A stretch of 64,000 nt of DNA from the NCBI GenBank assembly GCA_002633025.1, contig NMRB01000963.1, positions 13,733-77,732 of the forward strand. Reading direction: 5' to 3'. The notes below the pieces were generated by a model, which was given only the letters and a program-made list of their open reading frames with translations, ran no database searches and was not told the DNA's origin. Both the position numbers and the translations under genes were made by a program. Positions 1 to 12,334 of this stretch are shown here, piece after piece. The stretch's first letter is position 1. Each line of letters opens with the position of its first letter. Source of the stretch: Notospermus geniculatus. Its lineage: Eukaryota > Nemertea > Pilidiophora > Heteronemertea > Lineidae.

Positions 1-1611
1 GGGGGGCAGTTGAGATCATCTGACAAGAGATTTCTTCCGGGTAGATGTCTCATCAAGACAATTTAGGACTAAATACCCAGTTACCTACCCACAGTCCAAC
101 GAGCCTTCTGGGTTCGTTCGCCTAATGGACTTTCTGACTCCAAGGGGGCATAGAGCCATCACAGATCAAGACCAATGCCCAATCATATCAAAGTTACCTA
201 AACCAAGGTGTCATTTCTGCCCAATTGGTAATGGTAACATGCATGGCTGAAGAACTTTGCCATTCCACGAACCCTAACGCCTAGCCACACGGGTCTGTCC
301 ACATAACAATGTACTCAAATCCCAGGGTAGCATATACCAACACCGTCATACATCAAAATCAACACAGTGCAAATTCAGTTGTCATTCTGCCAGATTGCAA
401 ATACCGATGACTTACACTGACAAACTTCGCCACACCACTGGCCTAGCCATCTGGGTCTGTCTTCCGAACGAGTGCACTCAACTCGCATGGGAACATACGC
501 CCACCTTCAAATCAAAATCAGCACTCAAGGGAGTGCCAACTTGGTTTTCATTCTGTCAAACTGGTATAGAGCTTGTGCAGCGGCTCATTATGACGTCATG
601 TTTGACCTGCAGTCCGCCATGCTGCCGGTCAACGACAAAGTGCGCCACGTGCAAATCACGTCATGGTTGATAAGAGTAGACGCAACACTCCACTTGCGCT
701 GACGGCGGGTTTTTCAGTGATGACGTCATCTGCACAAGCTCTATACAGGGCTGACATCCCCCATCTGGTTTTCTTGCGGACACTCAACACCCAGGGGAGC
801 ACATCAAAATCAATCCTCCAGGCTTCACACACCAAGTTGTCATTCTGCCAACTTCGCATCAGGTGAGGTGAGGTCATGCATGCAGATACGCAGTAACTCT
901 TAAACATAGACATTAACAACAACCTTATAATAATCTACATGTAAGAAGAAACGTGTACTTTCTTCCAGCAACTCCGCTTCTGACGCACACAATAGATAGC
1001 CACAGGTAGTTTGCTGATGATGACAAGTTCTTTAGAATTCACATCGGGATAGAATAGGGAAACTTGTTGGTGGAATCAGCATGTGTACACAAAGAATATT
1101 CCGTAGCCTTGGAAACAGTTGTCAGACATCCGTCTGTCTGCCAAGACAAGACAAAATTCAAGTATACAGCGAACGTGGACAAAGCCCAAAATGACGGTGT
1201 CAACCATGAGCTGCCCATCCTATCCTCGTTTGTTTTCCACAGTAAGTTGACGGACTCAACCATGCTTCACAGATGTGTTGATGGCAAATTACACGGAGTT
1301 CTGGTGGTGGAGCACCAACTCCAGCGTGCAAGCACAAGACTTCTCATGACCTTCTATCCAGGGGCTGGCCCATCCTCTCAAAACAAGTCCTTTCTCCTCT
1401 ATCATATCTTTTCCAGTGGAGGGAATAGAAATGGCCTGAATCTTAGGGAGGGGCCAGCTTGGCATCAAGTGTAGTAAGGCTACCAGCCTGTCCAGCGAAG
1501 CCACTTGCCCTGCTTCTGTCAGAAACCCAACAAGCTCATCAGCCCGAAGCGTCGGGCATACCCTTCGCCACACGGAGAAGACCCCACTCAGCCTGTTTCC
1601 GTCAGCCACAA
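1..1611. other. Intergenic, no gene recognised
   Basis: No open frame here resembles a known family, and no chain of splice-flanked coding exons could be built. The stretch 540-870 carries copies of a short phrase (CATTCTGCCAA and variants near 380, 545 and 838) and a loose foldback described separately. Short open frames between 1040 and 1600 on both strands have no recognisable homology and are treated as chance. Confidence 0.5.
563..752. repeat. Foldback repeat with TGACGTCA at both arms
   Basis: The left arm reads TATAGAGCTTGTGCAG followed after a few bases by ATGACGTCAT (about 563-600). The right arm is its complement, ATGACGTCATCTGCACAAGC (about 722-745). The arms are about 30 bp, imperfect, with a ~120-bp spacer. 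Each arm carries a palindromic cAMP-response-element word (TGACGTCA), a property shared with foldbacks near 47.2 and 54.1 kb. Confidence 0.5.
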
Positions 1612-2026
1612 CACTGTAAAAACCAATGGGCTCGAGAGACCCATGATTTTGTCCACTACCTGGGCACGTGGGTTTGAGATGAGAATGGGTCCATGGTACC
1701 CAGAATATTTGTTCTTCGAACCTGAAACGAGGAGGTCCTTAGGTTCCAGTAACCCATAATGACCAGTTTCACAGGTCACTTTGGCCCATCTACTATTGCT
1801 GCTCATGGGTGCCAACACCCCACGGTAGCATTCGTAGATGGGCCAAAGTGGCCTATGAAACTCTCATTATGGGTTACTGGAACCTATAGACCTGTCCGTT
1901 TCAGGCTCGAAGAACAAATATTCTGGGCACCATGGACCCATTCTCCTTTGAACACATTTCAAACCCATGTGTTCAGGTAGTGGACAAAATCATGAGTCTC
2001 TCGAGCCCATTCGTTTTTACAGTGAA
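1612..2026. repeat. Long foldback element, arms ~185 bp
   Basis: The left arm (1612-1793) begins CTGTAAAAACCAATGGGCTC and the right arm (1835-2026) ends with the imperfect complement of that word. Matching continues through GTTCCAGTAACCCATAATG to TTTGGCCCATCTA next to a ~41-bp loop. The arms differ by scattered substitutions and small indels, so the copy is not brand new. No coding capacity is seen. This is the longest inverted repeat in the window and is probably a non-autonomous transposon or two copies inserted tail to tail. Confidence 0.75.
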
Positions 2027-2269
2027 GGGTTAGCAATATGCATGAATCTTTCAGAGGCGCCCCGAGACCAAACGAGACGAAGAGACAAGCAATTATTGCA
2101 TTTCCTCTGGCTTTGTCGAGGATGGCACACCAGTCCCTTGAGGAGGAGTCTTAAGGAATCTGTTACAAGACGGAAGTAGGATGACTATTAGTTTATAGCA
2201 GTGATGGTCAGGGAGATCCCTCCATTAGAATTAACCCTCTGCTGCTGACAGTCTGCACCATTGAAAGTC

Positions 2270-3430
2270 TGAGTGGAAGCTACGTCGCTCAGGTCGGGGT
2301 ACAACGAATTCACGGCAGGTGCAGACTAACGGGACCTATGGTGTCCAGACCACCCTTACCCTACGTGGCTCAGGTCAGGGTACAACTTAGTCATGGCAGG
2401 TCAGATCAAGGTGGTCCAAGATGTCACACCGCCTCTGCTTTTGGCAACCAACAAGTTTTCTTCAGGACCGCCCAGTGAATCTCAGCACTCGCTCCCAAAG
2501 TCATGTCCCGCTGACTCCAAGACAGTTCTGTGCCATGATGAAGGGACCAACCAACCACCAACAACCGCTGACTACCTCAGGGTGGCTACGACCCCAAACC
2601 ACCCCTGAACTGTCACGCTCCATCGATATTGAACACGTGACAACAGATCAGAGCGAAGTGACCCTATTACTGATACCCCATCTGTCATGAACATCACTCC
2701 CATCCCAAGCTCATTATTGGACTTTACATTCAGCCTAACGCAATTCGGTTCATCCATAATAGACCCAGTCCAATCAATGATTGAAGGACTGTAGAGACTG
2801 ATGCACAGCCGCACAGCAAATACATGAGATTATCTGGGATGACAGTGGGGTGAGAACAGGCCGTCAGCAGGTACAGAATCTAGCAGGTTCAAGAGCTAAG
2901 CGGCGGGCAGTGACACTGTCCTGCGTCATCCCAGTACAAACTGACGCACAGCCCTTACAGCAAACTGTGGAGATTATCTAGGGTGATGATGAGATGAGAT
3001 CAGGCAGTCAGGAGGTTCAGAATCCACCAGGTTCAAGAACTTTGGGCAGCGACACTGTGGGGTTTGGAAAGTCTTCGATTTGACAACACAAGAACAACAG
3101 TGGGAGCAACAGAGCAACCCAAAATCCACGCCGCCTGAAAACTGGCTCTAGAAGTCCCACCTGTGATCAAACAAATCATGGCGTAAACCCAAGGAAGTCT
3201 TTGATTTGACAAGACAAGCCCAGCTGTGTTGGTGCGTAGATCAGGGTTCGTTGTCTTGAAGGATGGACAGGACACAGCCTGATATCCATGCCAGGGGTAA
3301 CCGCATTGCTTAGTGACTTTGTAAAAGTCTTACTTTGACAAGGTGCAGTCCTGCCGGAACTTAGATCAGGGTTCGCTGCCGCATGGATAGGACAGAGCCC
3401 AAAACCCACCTCAGGTCAAACATAAACAAA
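2270..3430. repeat. Degenerate tandem duplications, units ~105 and ~145 bp
   Basis: Around 2284-2420 the phrase GCTCAGGTCGGGGTACAAC recurs about 80-100 bp later as GCTCAGGTCAGGGTACAAC. From about 2795 the block containing GAGATTATCTGGG, CAGAATCTAGCAGGTTCAAG and GCAGTGACACTGT is repeated about 145 bp downstream. From 3066 onward a third family repeats GTCTTTGATTTGACAAGACAAG and TAGATCAGGGTTCG. The units are diverged. The rest of 2027-4181 shows nothing recognisable. Confidence 0.55.
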
Positions 3431-4181
3431 TCATGTGAGAAGAGCCCTAACCATGCCACCATGGGAAAACCACCAGCGAGGTCCCATCAGATATCAAACA
3501 AATCATGCTAAACCCCAGGCTTATCCACTTATGCCGCCCAATGTTGATTCCATTTTTACGCTCAATACGTTGAGACCTTAAGACCTCAAAACCGATGCAA
3601 TCTGATTGATCGCTATTGAAGTGTCACGGCCGATTAATCAACTCATTTCGGTCAATATCAATTGGCCAAATCAAGAGGCAGATCAGTGTGGAAGGGGTTA
3701 GGGGATCTGAGCGTTCTGCAAATTGAAGATGTCGGTTGCGTTTGGCTGAAGCGCTATCAATCGACGTAGACAGTGACTGGTTTAGATGTCGATGTGCAGT
3801 GTTGGTTTAATAAGAAGCTTCGACTGACCAAGACGACACCAACGATCGAGCTTGTAGGTGAAGTGTTGGGTGGTGTGGTAGGGACCTGCAATAGGAGTGT
3901 TATTGTTGACAGGGCGTCGAACTGCCCAGTTCTCCGGCGGCACACCCTAATGTCCAGCAGCAGTGCTATGGAGTAGACACATCACCCATCCCACAGGGAG
4001 GACCCAAAGACAGTCTGGCTCCCCTGCCAATTCTATCCCACTACATGTACTTCATTAACCAAATAATTTTCCTGTATGGAGCTGCTATAGTCTTGCCGAC
4101 TGAAGAGTCACACTGGAACGGCACCACGTCTCTGCTTGGTCTTCAACATCAAGGATGATACATCCTAACCTGGCCACTAAG

Positions 4182-5423
4182 GCTGAAGGGGTGAATGTCG
4201 TCCACTCTCAATCCTAACCCCTGGTCCCTATCCCACAACCCTCAGGGCTAGACTTAGGATTTGAAAAGAGCAAGCCAATTCTTGCAAAATTTAGGACACT
4301 TGTAAGAAAAGGGCACCTTTGTAATAAAATTAATAAAGAAAACTTGGGTTTTGTCCTGTGCACATTTCCAGGGGCACAAAAGCCAAAGGCCAGAGTAGGG
4401 CACCATGGCAAATGGCTCCATGGCCACAGGGTAATTCTAGCCCTGATACCCTTGATATCTGGCTTCCTACCCTGATCCCTACAGCCTACTCTCAATTCCT
4501 ACCTCCTGACCTTTACAGGCAACTGTGGTACCCTGTTCCATAGATGACATTTACGCCTTTTACGCCACTAGGTTACTGCATGTTTCTAACTACCAACTAG
4601 ACTACGTAGCCCTAAGAAAAAATCTCATGGCTAATGAAGTCTTAGGTCCCGCCACTGCTCAAGTGACTGCAGATTCTTCCGTGATGTCTCAAAGACGGTC
4701 TGGCAACGCAGCACGAAGACATCTGCATTGGAAACTCACTCATTCCTAGACTAACGATCTTGAACAAAAAAAACTCCATTAGAACCCCACTTTATTAACA
4801 CCAGTGAGATACAACTCCCATCTTCGGTAAATTAATGGTGAAATTTCTCCTCCTGGTGAAGAATTTGTGGACGCGTTGCATAATTTATCGTGTGTACGAC
4901 TTTGATCATTGGGAATTTCAAAGACAGCAACGATATATCTCATACATGGTTTTATGGAGTTTTTGCCGAGCAACGCTACACCATATTCGTGACGAATCAA
5001 TAGGAATGTAGCCAACTCGTCCTGGTGTATATTGTACTTGTGCTAAGCTATCGGTATTCGGTGTGCGTAGGAATATGCTTACAGTGTATGTGGCACAGCT
5101 TGGATTGAGCAGAACAGAGCAATGGAAAGGACTTTCCAACATCCAATCTTTCAGACTGAATTTGTACGAATGCTGCCAGCTTTAGGAGTGCATGTCAGTG
5201 ACACAATCTTGCTGAGAGGCCTTTCTTTCAGCCAAAGGTGTAAACGTCTAATCCTGTGGACAGGGTACCCAGTATCTAGGGTAATGTCTGCCTGAAGGGT
5301 CAGGGGTTAGGGTTAGGATTAGGAGCAGGCTTTAGGGGTCAGGTGTAGGAGGCCAGCTATCAAGGGTTGTGGGATAGGGGCCAGGGGTTAGCATTCAGAG
5401 TGGACGACATTTACCCCTTCAGC
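4182..5423. repeat. Candidate transposon bounded by ~60-bp inverted repeats
   Basis: The left end (4182-4245) contains GCTGAAGGGGTGAATGTCG, CCACTCTCAATCCTAACCCC and CCCTATCCCACAACCC. The right end (5363-5423) carries the complement in the same order. The interior (~1.1 kb) has no long open frame. A short run GGGTTAGGGTTAGG at 5303 lies in the right part and is a minor variant of the end sequence rather than a telomeric tract. Target-site duplications were not clear. Confidence 0.5.
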
Positions 5424-6785
5424 ATCATATCCCTCATGTGCAGGGAGGAAATTGTGTTTCCTCCTGCCGTCAGCATGTACATTCAGTTGCCCAATAGACG
5501 ATTCTCAAATTCGCTGATCTGTGCACTTCCGCCAAAATCTCAACCAGAACCTCGATCTGAAACCGGCTGACGTGACGCCATCCATGATTCAGCAATGGTT
5601 GAGTCTGACGCAACGTCTTCGAAGTCACTGTCGTGGGGTTGTCTGCATCACGTCATGCAGTTTCAGACCGAGGTTATGGTTGATATTTCAGCAGAAGTGC
5701 GCAGATCTTTCTCATTTACAATTCAAGAACGGTCTATACATGTATTCAATGAGGAACCGGAGGAACTAATCCATGACGTGGCGCTGATGAACAACTCAGT
5801 CTAAAATATGACGTCGAAAGTGAGGCTAACGTTATTTGCCATTTAATTCTGGAAACTACACCCTACTTCCAGCCGTAATATACCTGAAGTAGTCCATTGA
5901 ATTTTGAATTTTACACGTTCAACATCAAGTATAGGACTGACTCGATATATCTGAATGTTTTCAAGCGAANCATGAGTGAGCGTTGCAAGAGAAACAACCA
6001 TTGGCTGAACAGATACAACAAAAATCACGGAGTATTATCCACTTCTGATCTGTCTATTTGATCGTTTCATTCAGAAACGCGTGTTGCCATCGAACACTTT
6101 TTCATCAAACGCCCACACCAACAACAGCAACGTTTGAGGTAACGTTAGTAGAAAGAGATACAGGAAAATACCGGTAACGTGTGGTGAAATTGCTGTGAAC
6201 ACAGAAGTTACGAAATGAATTTGACTCCAGTTGAGTACATAACTCTTGGATCAGGTCACGAAGGTTTCAACACAAGACACGGCCCAACTTGAACATCACA
6301 CGACTTGGTCGTAGGAGACTCCACATGTTCAGTCACCGACAACTGAATCGTGCAACTGCTGGTGAATGGTTGTGAAGGTGTCGGCACTTCACGACACGAC
6401 GGAATAATTGCATCGCAATGGGTTGCAAAGTGTGGAAGGGGCTTTAGGTTCACGTCTCCATCAATGGCATGCCAGGAGCAAATCATGCCTTCAAAGCAAG
6501 CCAAACGCTAGGCTGTTTTAAGAGGCTTACAGAAGGGTATTGAATGCTCCGGGAATCCAATGCTATCTGCATTACTGTACCAGAATGAAAGAGCGTTGTG
6601 GATCCATAGCGACGCCACAGCCAAGCATGCCAACATCAATACGCAGTCATCAAAAGCCGAAATGTCACGTTTCATTCCCGGCGTACGAGTGACACTACCA
6701 GCATGCAAACTACACCGTCATTGGCACTTGAAGTTTTGTTTAACTTAGAAGTTCAATATCAGTAAGTAGGTGCCACTGGCATCAA
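5424..6785. other. Intergenic, nothing recognised
   Basis: Small open frames between 5520 and 5800 have no family resemblance and no supporting splice pattern. A single undetermined base lies at 5970. No clear repeat family was recognised in this stretch. Confidence 0.4.
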
Positions 6786-6907
6786 TAGGGAGGTTTCGCA
6801 AGCGCCCGGTTAGGCCATACGACGACGTTTATCTATTGTTTGGGTATACCCACACAATAGATAAACGTCGTCGTATGGCTTAACCGGGCGCTTGCGAAAC
6901 CTCCCTA
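6786..6907. repeat. Near-perfect palindromic MITE, TAGGGAGGTTTCGCAA ends
   Basis: The sequence TAGGGAGGTTTCGCAAGCGC at the left is matched by its exact complement at the right, and the match continues through CGACGACGTTTATCTATTG to a loop of about 13 bp. Arms are ~54 bp with about one mismatch. The near-perfect pairing implies a young copy. Its ends resemble those of the element at 21338-21469, so the two are likely one family. Confidence 0.75.
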
Positions 6908-8639
6908 ATGAGCTAGTGCAAAAACTCAGGACTTTGCATGTAGAAACGTTCGGGCAGCAGAGCTTGGTGTCCGTCAAATCCATAGTATTGTATTGTACTT
7001 TTCCATCAGGGCTGAAGCCAAAGCATTAATGGCCCTGGTAAGTATAGACGAGACCATCTCAAGCTACTCATGTTCCTCACTTGGATGATCAATACACTCA
7101 TGTTTTTAGCATGTCTGGAGACATTTTTACGAGATGCCTCCGACTGCCTTATCTCAGCCTAGCAGACTTCAACATCTCCCCTCTCATACTGGGAATACAT
7201 TTCCAAGATATTTCTCCCATGATATAAGACCACAGTTCCATCTGACAGGCGGCCACAGGGGCCATTTCCAGTCTCCACCAACGCAGTAAATATATCCCTG
7301 CAGTATGTATTACAGCGAGCTACCGTAATGAATCAGCTCTAGACTGTCGTTTTCGAAGACATTTCGAATCGCCACAAACTTGATAAATGAATCAGTGTGT
7401 TCCAAAGATGCGCCAGCTCAGTTGTCAGATGATTCATGCTAAACGTGTTGAATATGGTGTGTTTGATGGCAAATGCTGGGGACATTTTAAGCCTCCACCA
7501 ACAAGGCAGATGCATCCCCAAGTTGATCAACTGCACTGTGTGTCAACATCAGTGGGTTCCTAAGACATGCTAGCTACGTCGTCGGATGATTCATATGTTG
7601 AATCTGGTTTGTTTAAATGACAAATCCGCAAACGTATACATGGTATAAGAAGTGAAATTTCTCCCAGCAGCCCCTGGGGATATTTGGAGTCTCCGCTGTC
7701 ATACAGCGAGCTGACGCAGCTCCGATCTGCAACAGTGGGTTTCTAAGATAAGCTAGCTCCGTTGTTGGATGATTCATGCCGTACATGTTGAATTGGGCTG
7801 GTTGGATTTGGATAAAGCTGGCAGTGCACTACAAAGTCTTGTGCGAGATTCATTTCAGTGAAATCATCTCATTGACATGCGGTTCTAAAGTTGGCAGCAC
7901 GCAGAATTCATGTCTGCAAGACTGGACAACATTATCTGCTTACGATTCATAATCATCGAATTCAACGTCAACAGAATACGTCTGTCCTCAACAACCAAAT
8001 GATGAAGACATGCACAAATCATCAGCTACAAATTCACTTTCATTTCAAGGAATGAATTCAGCCAGCAGCTGAAACAGCACACACAGTCTATTACACACAC
8101 ATCTATTAAATTTTTTACCTAATTATATATTAATGAAAGAACTATGTATAACTGTATGAATTTGTCATTAGGCACAAAGACTGGAAGATAGGCTACATTC
8201 CACACACAGGGGTAACCTATGTATCAAACACCCTACGTTTTGCTGTTCTGAGTTCAGAGGTGTCCTGAATGCAGCAATCACTTCGTCCAATACCACGAAC
8301 AAGTTAAGTAGCCAAGTTAAGTAGCCTATCTCGTGATGTTTTCAATTTATGGTTGAGTTTTACACCTCAAACACTGACAGCAAATACTGGAATCTCTCCA
8401 CACAATGTCCATCAGGTCAGTGGCCTACAAAGCGACAAAGAGTTCTTGAATTCCTTGGTGTGTTCTATGGTGTGGAGTCCCAAATTTTCGCAGCTGGCAA
8501 GAGGACCTGAATGCTTGTGAATAGGCTAAAGACAGAGGCGACATGTTGAATGAAGTTCGGTATGATCAGCTCCACGATGGCAGCGGACAAGGAGGAATGC
8601 AGCTGAATGTCATTTTCATGAACCAGGTACGGATCCAGG
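6908..8639. repeat. Diverged ~180-bp tandem repeats (7060-7850), flanks empty
   Basis: The phrase GATGATTCATGC..GTTGAAT..GG.TGTTT recurs near 7430, 7590 and 7770, each time preceded by a variant of TTCCTAAGACATGCTAGCT. This gives a degenerate repeat of about 170-190 bp. The remainder (7850-8640) is AT-rich and no gene or repeat was recognised. Confidence 0.45.
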
Positions 8640-8960
8640 ATTTCGGGAAAGAGGGGGCGCACTGTGCTAGAAACATTGAAATCTGCAGTGAATTTCAATG
8701 ATTTGCTCCAAATTTCAGAATTTCACGGTCGATTTTAAAGATTTTTTGGCCGAAAGGGGGGCGTGCGGCAGGTGCGCCCCCCCCCTTGGATCCGCGCCTG
8801 TGAACGTTCAGTCACCTAAGTCAAAACTGGATCAGACTCAGGTGGGGCAAGTCACTCGCACCTGTCACTCACCTCTGAGATTCTAGGGTCAATTCCTGAT
8901 CGGACCCGTTCTCCATGTGTACGAGAGGGCGACTCTCCTGGACAGAGCAGGTTTTCTCCG
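8640..8960. repeat. Dispersed repeat with GC-rich tail plus SINE-like remnant
   Basis: The stretch 8640-8805 contains AACATTGAAATCTGCAGTG, TTTCACGGTCGATTTTA, TTTTTGGCCGAAAGGGGGG and CCCCTTGGATCCGCGCCTG. The same sentence occurs at 59745-59860 and 63375-63490, with shorter remnants near 17805, 41030 and 41690. It is followed by a broken tRNA-like segment (CACCTGTCACTCACCTCTGAG at 8859) as in the 59.6-kb copy, but in different order. It is probably a non-LTR or SINE tail; no protein is encoded. Confidence 0.55.
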
Positions 8961-9287
8961 GCATTCTGGTTCCCTCCTACTACACAAAATTCACCCAATA
9001 TTGCCTTTTGAGCTGAAAATGCCGTGCTGGACACCCAGGTCTCAATTCTTTAAGTGAAAATCTTCACCACAGTACAGACAGAAAACCTCACATCAAGACG
9101 TCATCAAACTGTCTCATCATTTTTTATCATCTTTGCCGACATTTTGACAATACGATTACGTCAGTCGAACGTAAATGTCAGACATCAAGAACACCTGAGG
9201 CGCCCCTCACCTTCTGACGTTTAAGGCCACGACCTATTGATTTTTATCTATTTATCATGAATATTATCTATTTATCATGAATACATA

Positions 9288-9679
9288 CACAAGGAAATTT
9301 TCCTTATATCCATTGGATGTCCGAACTGGATATCCAATGGACATAGAAAAGACAAAAAATCCACCACGATCCTTTTCTGGATATAGAATGGATGTAGAAT
9401 GGATATACATTTGATATACAATGGATATCCATTTGATGTCTCCGTTTGGGAAAATCAGTTGTCCTGAGTACTGGAGTTTATATGTTTTTTTATACATTTA
9501 TATAAATTTCACATAGCGCCCTTTATATTAAATCTATGAGAAATGGATATAAATTCTATGTCAATCACTGGATATCCAAACTGTCACCCAATTTTTTTTA
9601 TCCAATGGATATCCAATCTATATCCATTGGATATCCAAATCTTTGGATATCCAATGGATATAAGGAAAATTTCCTTGTG
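9288..9679. mobile_element. 392-bp TA-flanked MITE, copy 1
   Basis: The ends are inverted repeats: CACAAGGAAATTTTCCTTAT at the left and its near complement ending CCTTGTG at the right. Both sides are flanked by the dinucleotide TA, the insertion-site duplication typical of Tc1/mariner transposons. The interior is dense in variants of GGATATCCAATGGATAT, so much of the element can fold on itself. No transposase is encoded. By eye it is identical in length and sequence to the copy at 10734. Confidence 0.85.
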
Positions 9680-10733
9680 TAGTGGTTCTGAACAGGTCAT
9701 ACCGTAAACCCTGTTATTTCTGCAGTGGTTTTACATCAGGAGTGGTCAACCGTATCAAAAGGTGTCCACTGAAGAAGGATCTGGGCCCATTTTATAGTGG
9801 AATGAGACTTGAGTGGTATGCTTGAATCCTTTTGCACTTCGAATGTTTCCAATCCACCAATCTGTTCTTTTCTCTTCAAAATATGATAACCACCCGTCGG
9901 TACCAAAGCTGGCCAGCTGTTGTTGCGAACCATTCAGTATTTTTTGTACTCTTGCCTCGCCCCCCTTTAAATACGGCCCTGGCCTTGGTCTTAATTTTAG
10001 TCGGCTCGTCAGAGCTAATAATGCTTATTTCTTATTACCAGTATATGCCTCAGCTCCGACAGGCCAATTTTGTATTATGTACAGTTACATTGGTCTCAAT
10101 AAACCTCATATATACTGGTACATGTATATATACTTGTGTGGTTTGGAGTACTTAAACCATAATTAAACCCTTTTAAGTTTTAGACCTATCATGACAACAT
10201 AGCCAAAACCTTGCTGAGCTTAAAATACACAACCGAGATTCAATCCTTAGCATTTGTTCAATATACTTTGCTACACCATTGGAATTTTAAGCTAACACTC
10301 AGTGCGCCATAGTGCACGTAACACAGGTACAGCACCAATAACACACACACATACATAGCATACATACGCCATACATGGTTAGCCTATATGCTAACGGATT
10401 AAAAAATCACTGTAAATGTCAAAATTGTAGACTTATCGCAAACCTACCGGTACGGATAGCGATTACAGGCCAGAGCCATCCTGTTGTTTCCGGTGGGTTC
10501 TTCGTTCAAAATTTCACAAAATATGCTAATCCATTTTCGGTTTTAATCCGTAAATCCACACGAAACTCCACAGCACACACGGGTAGGTCAAGCTCCGTCA
10601 ATAAACATGCTCGTGCATAATCCACGTTTCGTATAAGTCATACATTGGTCTCTCATAATTGATTATTCTAATAGAGTGCTGGAGCATGAACGACATTCCA
10701 ATAATTGAGTTCACCCACGAACAGTGCCACCTA
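9680..10733. other. Spacer between two identical MITEs, nothing recognised
   Basis: Open frames at 9813-10166 (up to 117 codons) lack family resemblance and run through AT-rich sequence. They are not supported as genes. No further repeat was recognised. Confidence 0.4.
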
Positions 10734-11125
10734 CACAAGGAAATTTTCCTTATATCCATTGGATGTCCGAACTGGATATCCAATGGACATAGAAAAGACA
10801 AAAAATCCACCACGATCCTTTTCTGGATATAGAATGGATGTAGAATGGATATACATTTGATATACAATGGATATCCATTTGATGTCTCCGTTTGGGAAAA
10901 TCAGTTGTCCTGAGTACTGGAGTTTATATGTTTTTTTATACATTTATATAAATTTCACATAGCGCCCTTTATATTAAATCTATGAGAAATGGATATAAAT
11001 TCTATGTCAATCACTGGATATCCAAACTGTCACCCAATTTTTTTTATCCAATGGATATCCAATCTATATCCATTGGATATCCAAATCTTTGGATATCCAA
11101 TGGATATAAGGAAAATTTCCTTGTG
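10734..11125. mobile_element. 392-bp TA-flanked MITE, copy 2
   Basis: This is the second copy of the element at 9288: same ends, same 392-bp length, no differences noticed by eye. It is flanked by TA at 10732-10733 and 11126-11127. Different neighbouring sequence on both sides shows an independent insertion rather than a local duplication. The identity suggests recent movement, driven by a mariner-type transposase encoded elsewhere (inference). Confidence 0.85.
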
Positions 11126-11909
11126 TATGATAAACTTGAGAACTTGAGATTCATGGAGAATTCTCAGAAGTTTCACATTCTACTTTGCTGCCATCTGTTG
11201 AGAAGATGACAAACAAACCAGTAGCATAAAGCACCTTGTACACTCCCTGACTCATCACGACACGACTGTTGTATTCGTCTTGAAGTATGAACGCCGAGTC
11301 ACTGTCAGTTTTGCATGACTCAGTCGCAGAACACTGAACACATTGAGTAGCCTGCAACCACGTTGTGATATGTGTGGCGGTCTAGGAAAACCCGTCGGAT
11401 GTCGCTGAATGATCAACAAGGGCTGTCCGATTGCCTGTGCATTGATCTACTAGGCCTAGCTACTGTTTAGCTGTTACGTAGTACATGTCAGCTATTGAAA
11501 TGTGTGGGTTCACCAAGGCCATTAACACTTTCCTCAAATGCGGGAGTAAGACTCACTGCCCCACATATGTGAAAAGATTCATGAAGCGACTGGGGAGTTG
11601 TAGCCAATCGGAGTCATTCATTTCGACACATGGTTTGATGACCACGTAGACAAAAGTGTTCGAATCGCGTATACAACAATCAGCTGCATATCTCCTACCA
11701 CCACGACAATCAAATTTCACTGAGTCGCACAGTGTCGACGGATTTCAACAGCAGACGACGGAATATAAACAAATCAATGAGAAACTGACATCTGTTTGGT
11801 GTCCATTGATTGCAGAGTAATGTCAATTCCACAGCGCTTCCATACAAAATCAAAGTGTAGGCCTCCACTGCAGAGGATTTTAGACACGGAAAATCAAAAC
11901 AGTACTCAC
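11126..11909. other. Intron or intergenic spacer, one uncertain coding-like patch
   Basis: On the minus strand 11205-11357 gives an open patch after a possible acceptor (TGGTTGCAG). Entering it in the phase left by the exon at 11910-12051 meets a stop after about 33 codons. It could be a terminal exon or nothing; I do not call it. Confidence 0.3.
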
Positions 11910-12236
11910 CTGCCGCCCCATCGTGAGAGGTTTTCTACCGGACCAGATTTTGTTGGATTGTCAATTTCGGTTTTTAGCATCACTTTGCTTTGAGTTTCTG
12001 ACGAAATTGACGAATTGTCGCATTCGAAGAATGAGTAGTTGAGGGAATCTTCTGCAAAAGAGAAAATTGAGTATGCGACTGAAAATTCAGCACAGGAAAG
12101 AATCACACCAAGAATGGCGTTGAATGTTGAACTCAGTACCGGGATACGTCTGTGCCGGCTGTAGCGGATCTCCGAAGAAGAATTGTTTAATGAAATTAAC
12201 AGCAGCGTAGAAACCAGTCGCTTCCGTCTCCTCCAT
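11910..12236 (-). CDS. Alternative first exon plus following exon, possible short ORP1 isoform
   Basis: Two minus-strand coding exons are visible. The first, 12236-12140, starts MEETEATGFYAAVNFIKQ and ends in a donor (G|GTACTGAG). The second, 12051-11910, has acceptor CTCTTTTGCAG and donor CAG|GTGAGTACT. Phases agree (1, then 2), giving 80 residues before the chain leaves the region. The second exon is equally in phase with the FFAT exon of the upstream ORP1-like gene (14411-14237), so it may be shared by a long and a short transcript. It encodes SFFECDN, a second FFAT-like word, in an acidic, serine-rich context. I do not recognise the first exon's protein. The alternative is an unrelated gene starting here. 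No ORD exon is visible to test this. Confidence 0.45.
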
Positions 12237-12298
12237 GATTCCGCTTGTCTGAACACGAATCCCGAAAAAGGCAAGGACTCTGGACAGTAGCAGGTGAA

Positions 12299-12334
12299 CG
12301 AATGCTGAGCATCCACTGATACTGCTGTTATAAA
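12299..12334 (-). promoter_or_regulatory. TATA box and initiator-like site for the 12.2-kb first exon
   Basis: On the minus strand TTTATAAC lies at 12334-12327, and an initiator-like TCAGCATT follows about 25 bp downstream near 12305. The ATG at 12236 is then about 65-70 bp further on. The spacing fits a TATA-dependent core promoter. This is positional evidence only. Confidence 0.4.

Noticed and set aside
5303-5320. GGGTTAGGGTTAGG resembling telomere repeat
   Set aside because: Only two units, inside the inverted end of a transposon-like element.
9813-10166. 117-codon frame between the two MITEs
   Set aside because: Two overlapping frames of similar length, no family resemblance and no exon structure.
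11205-11357. Next exon of the 12.2-kb gene
   Set aside because: The required phase meets a stop after about 33 codons, and the open frame needs a different phase; left uncalled.
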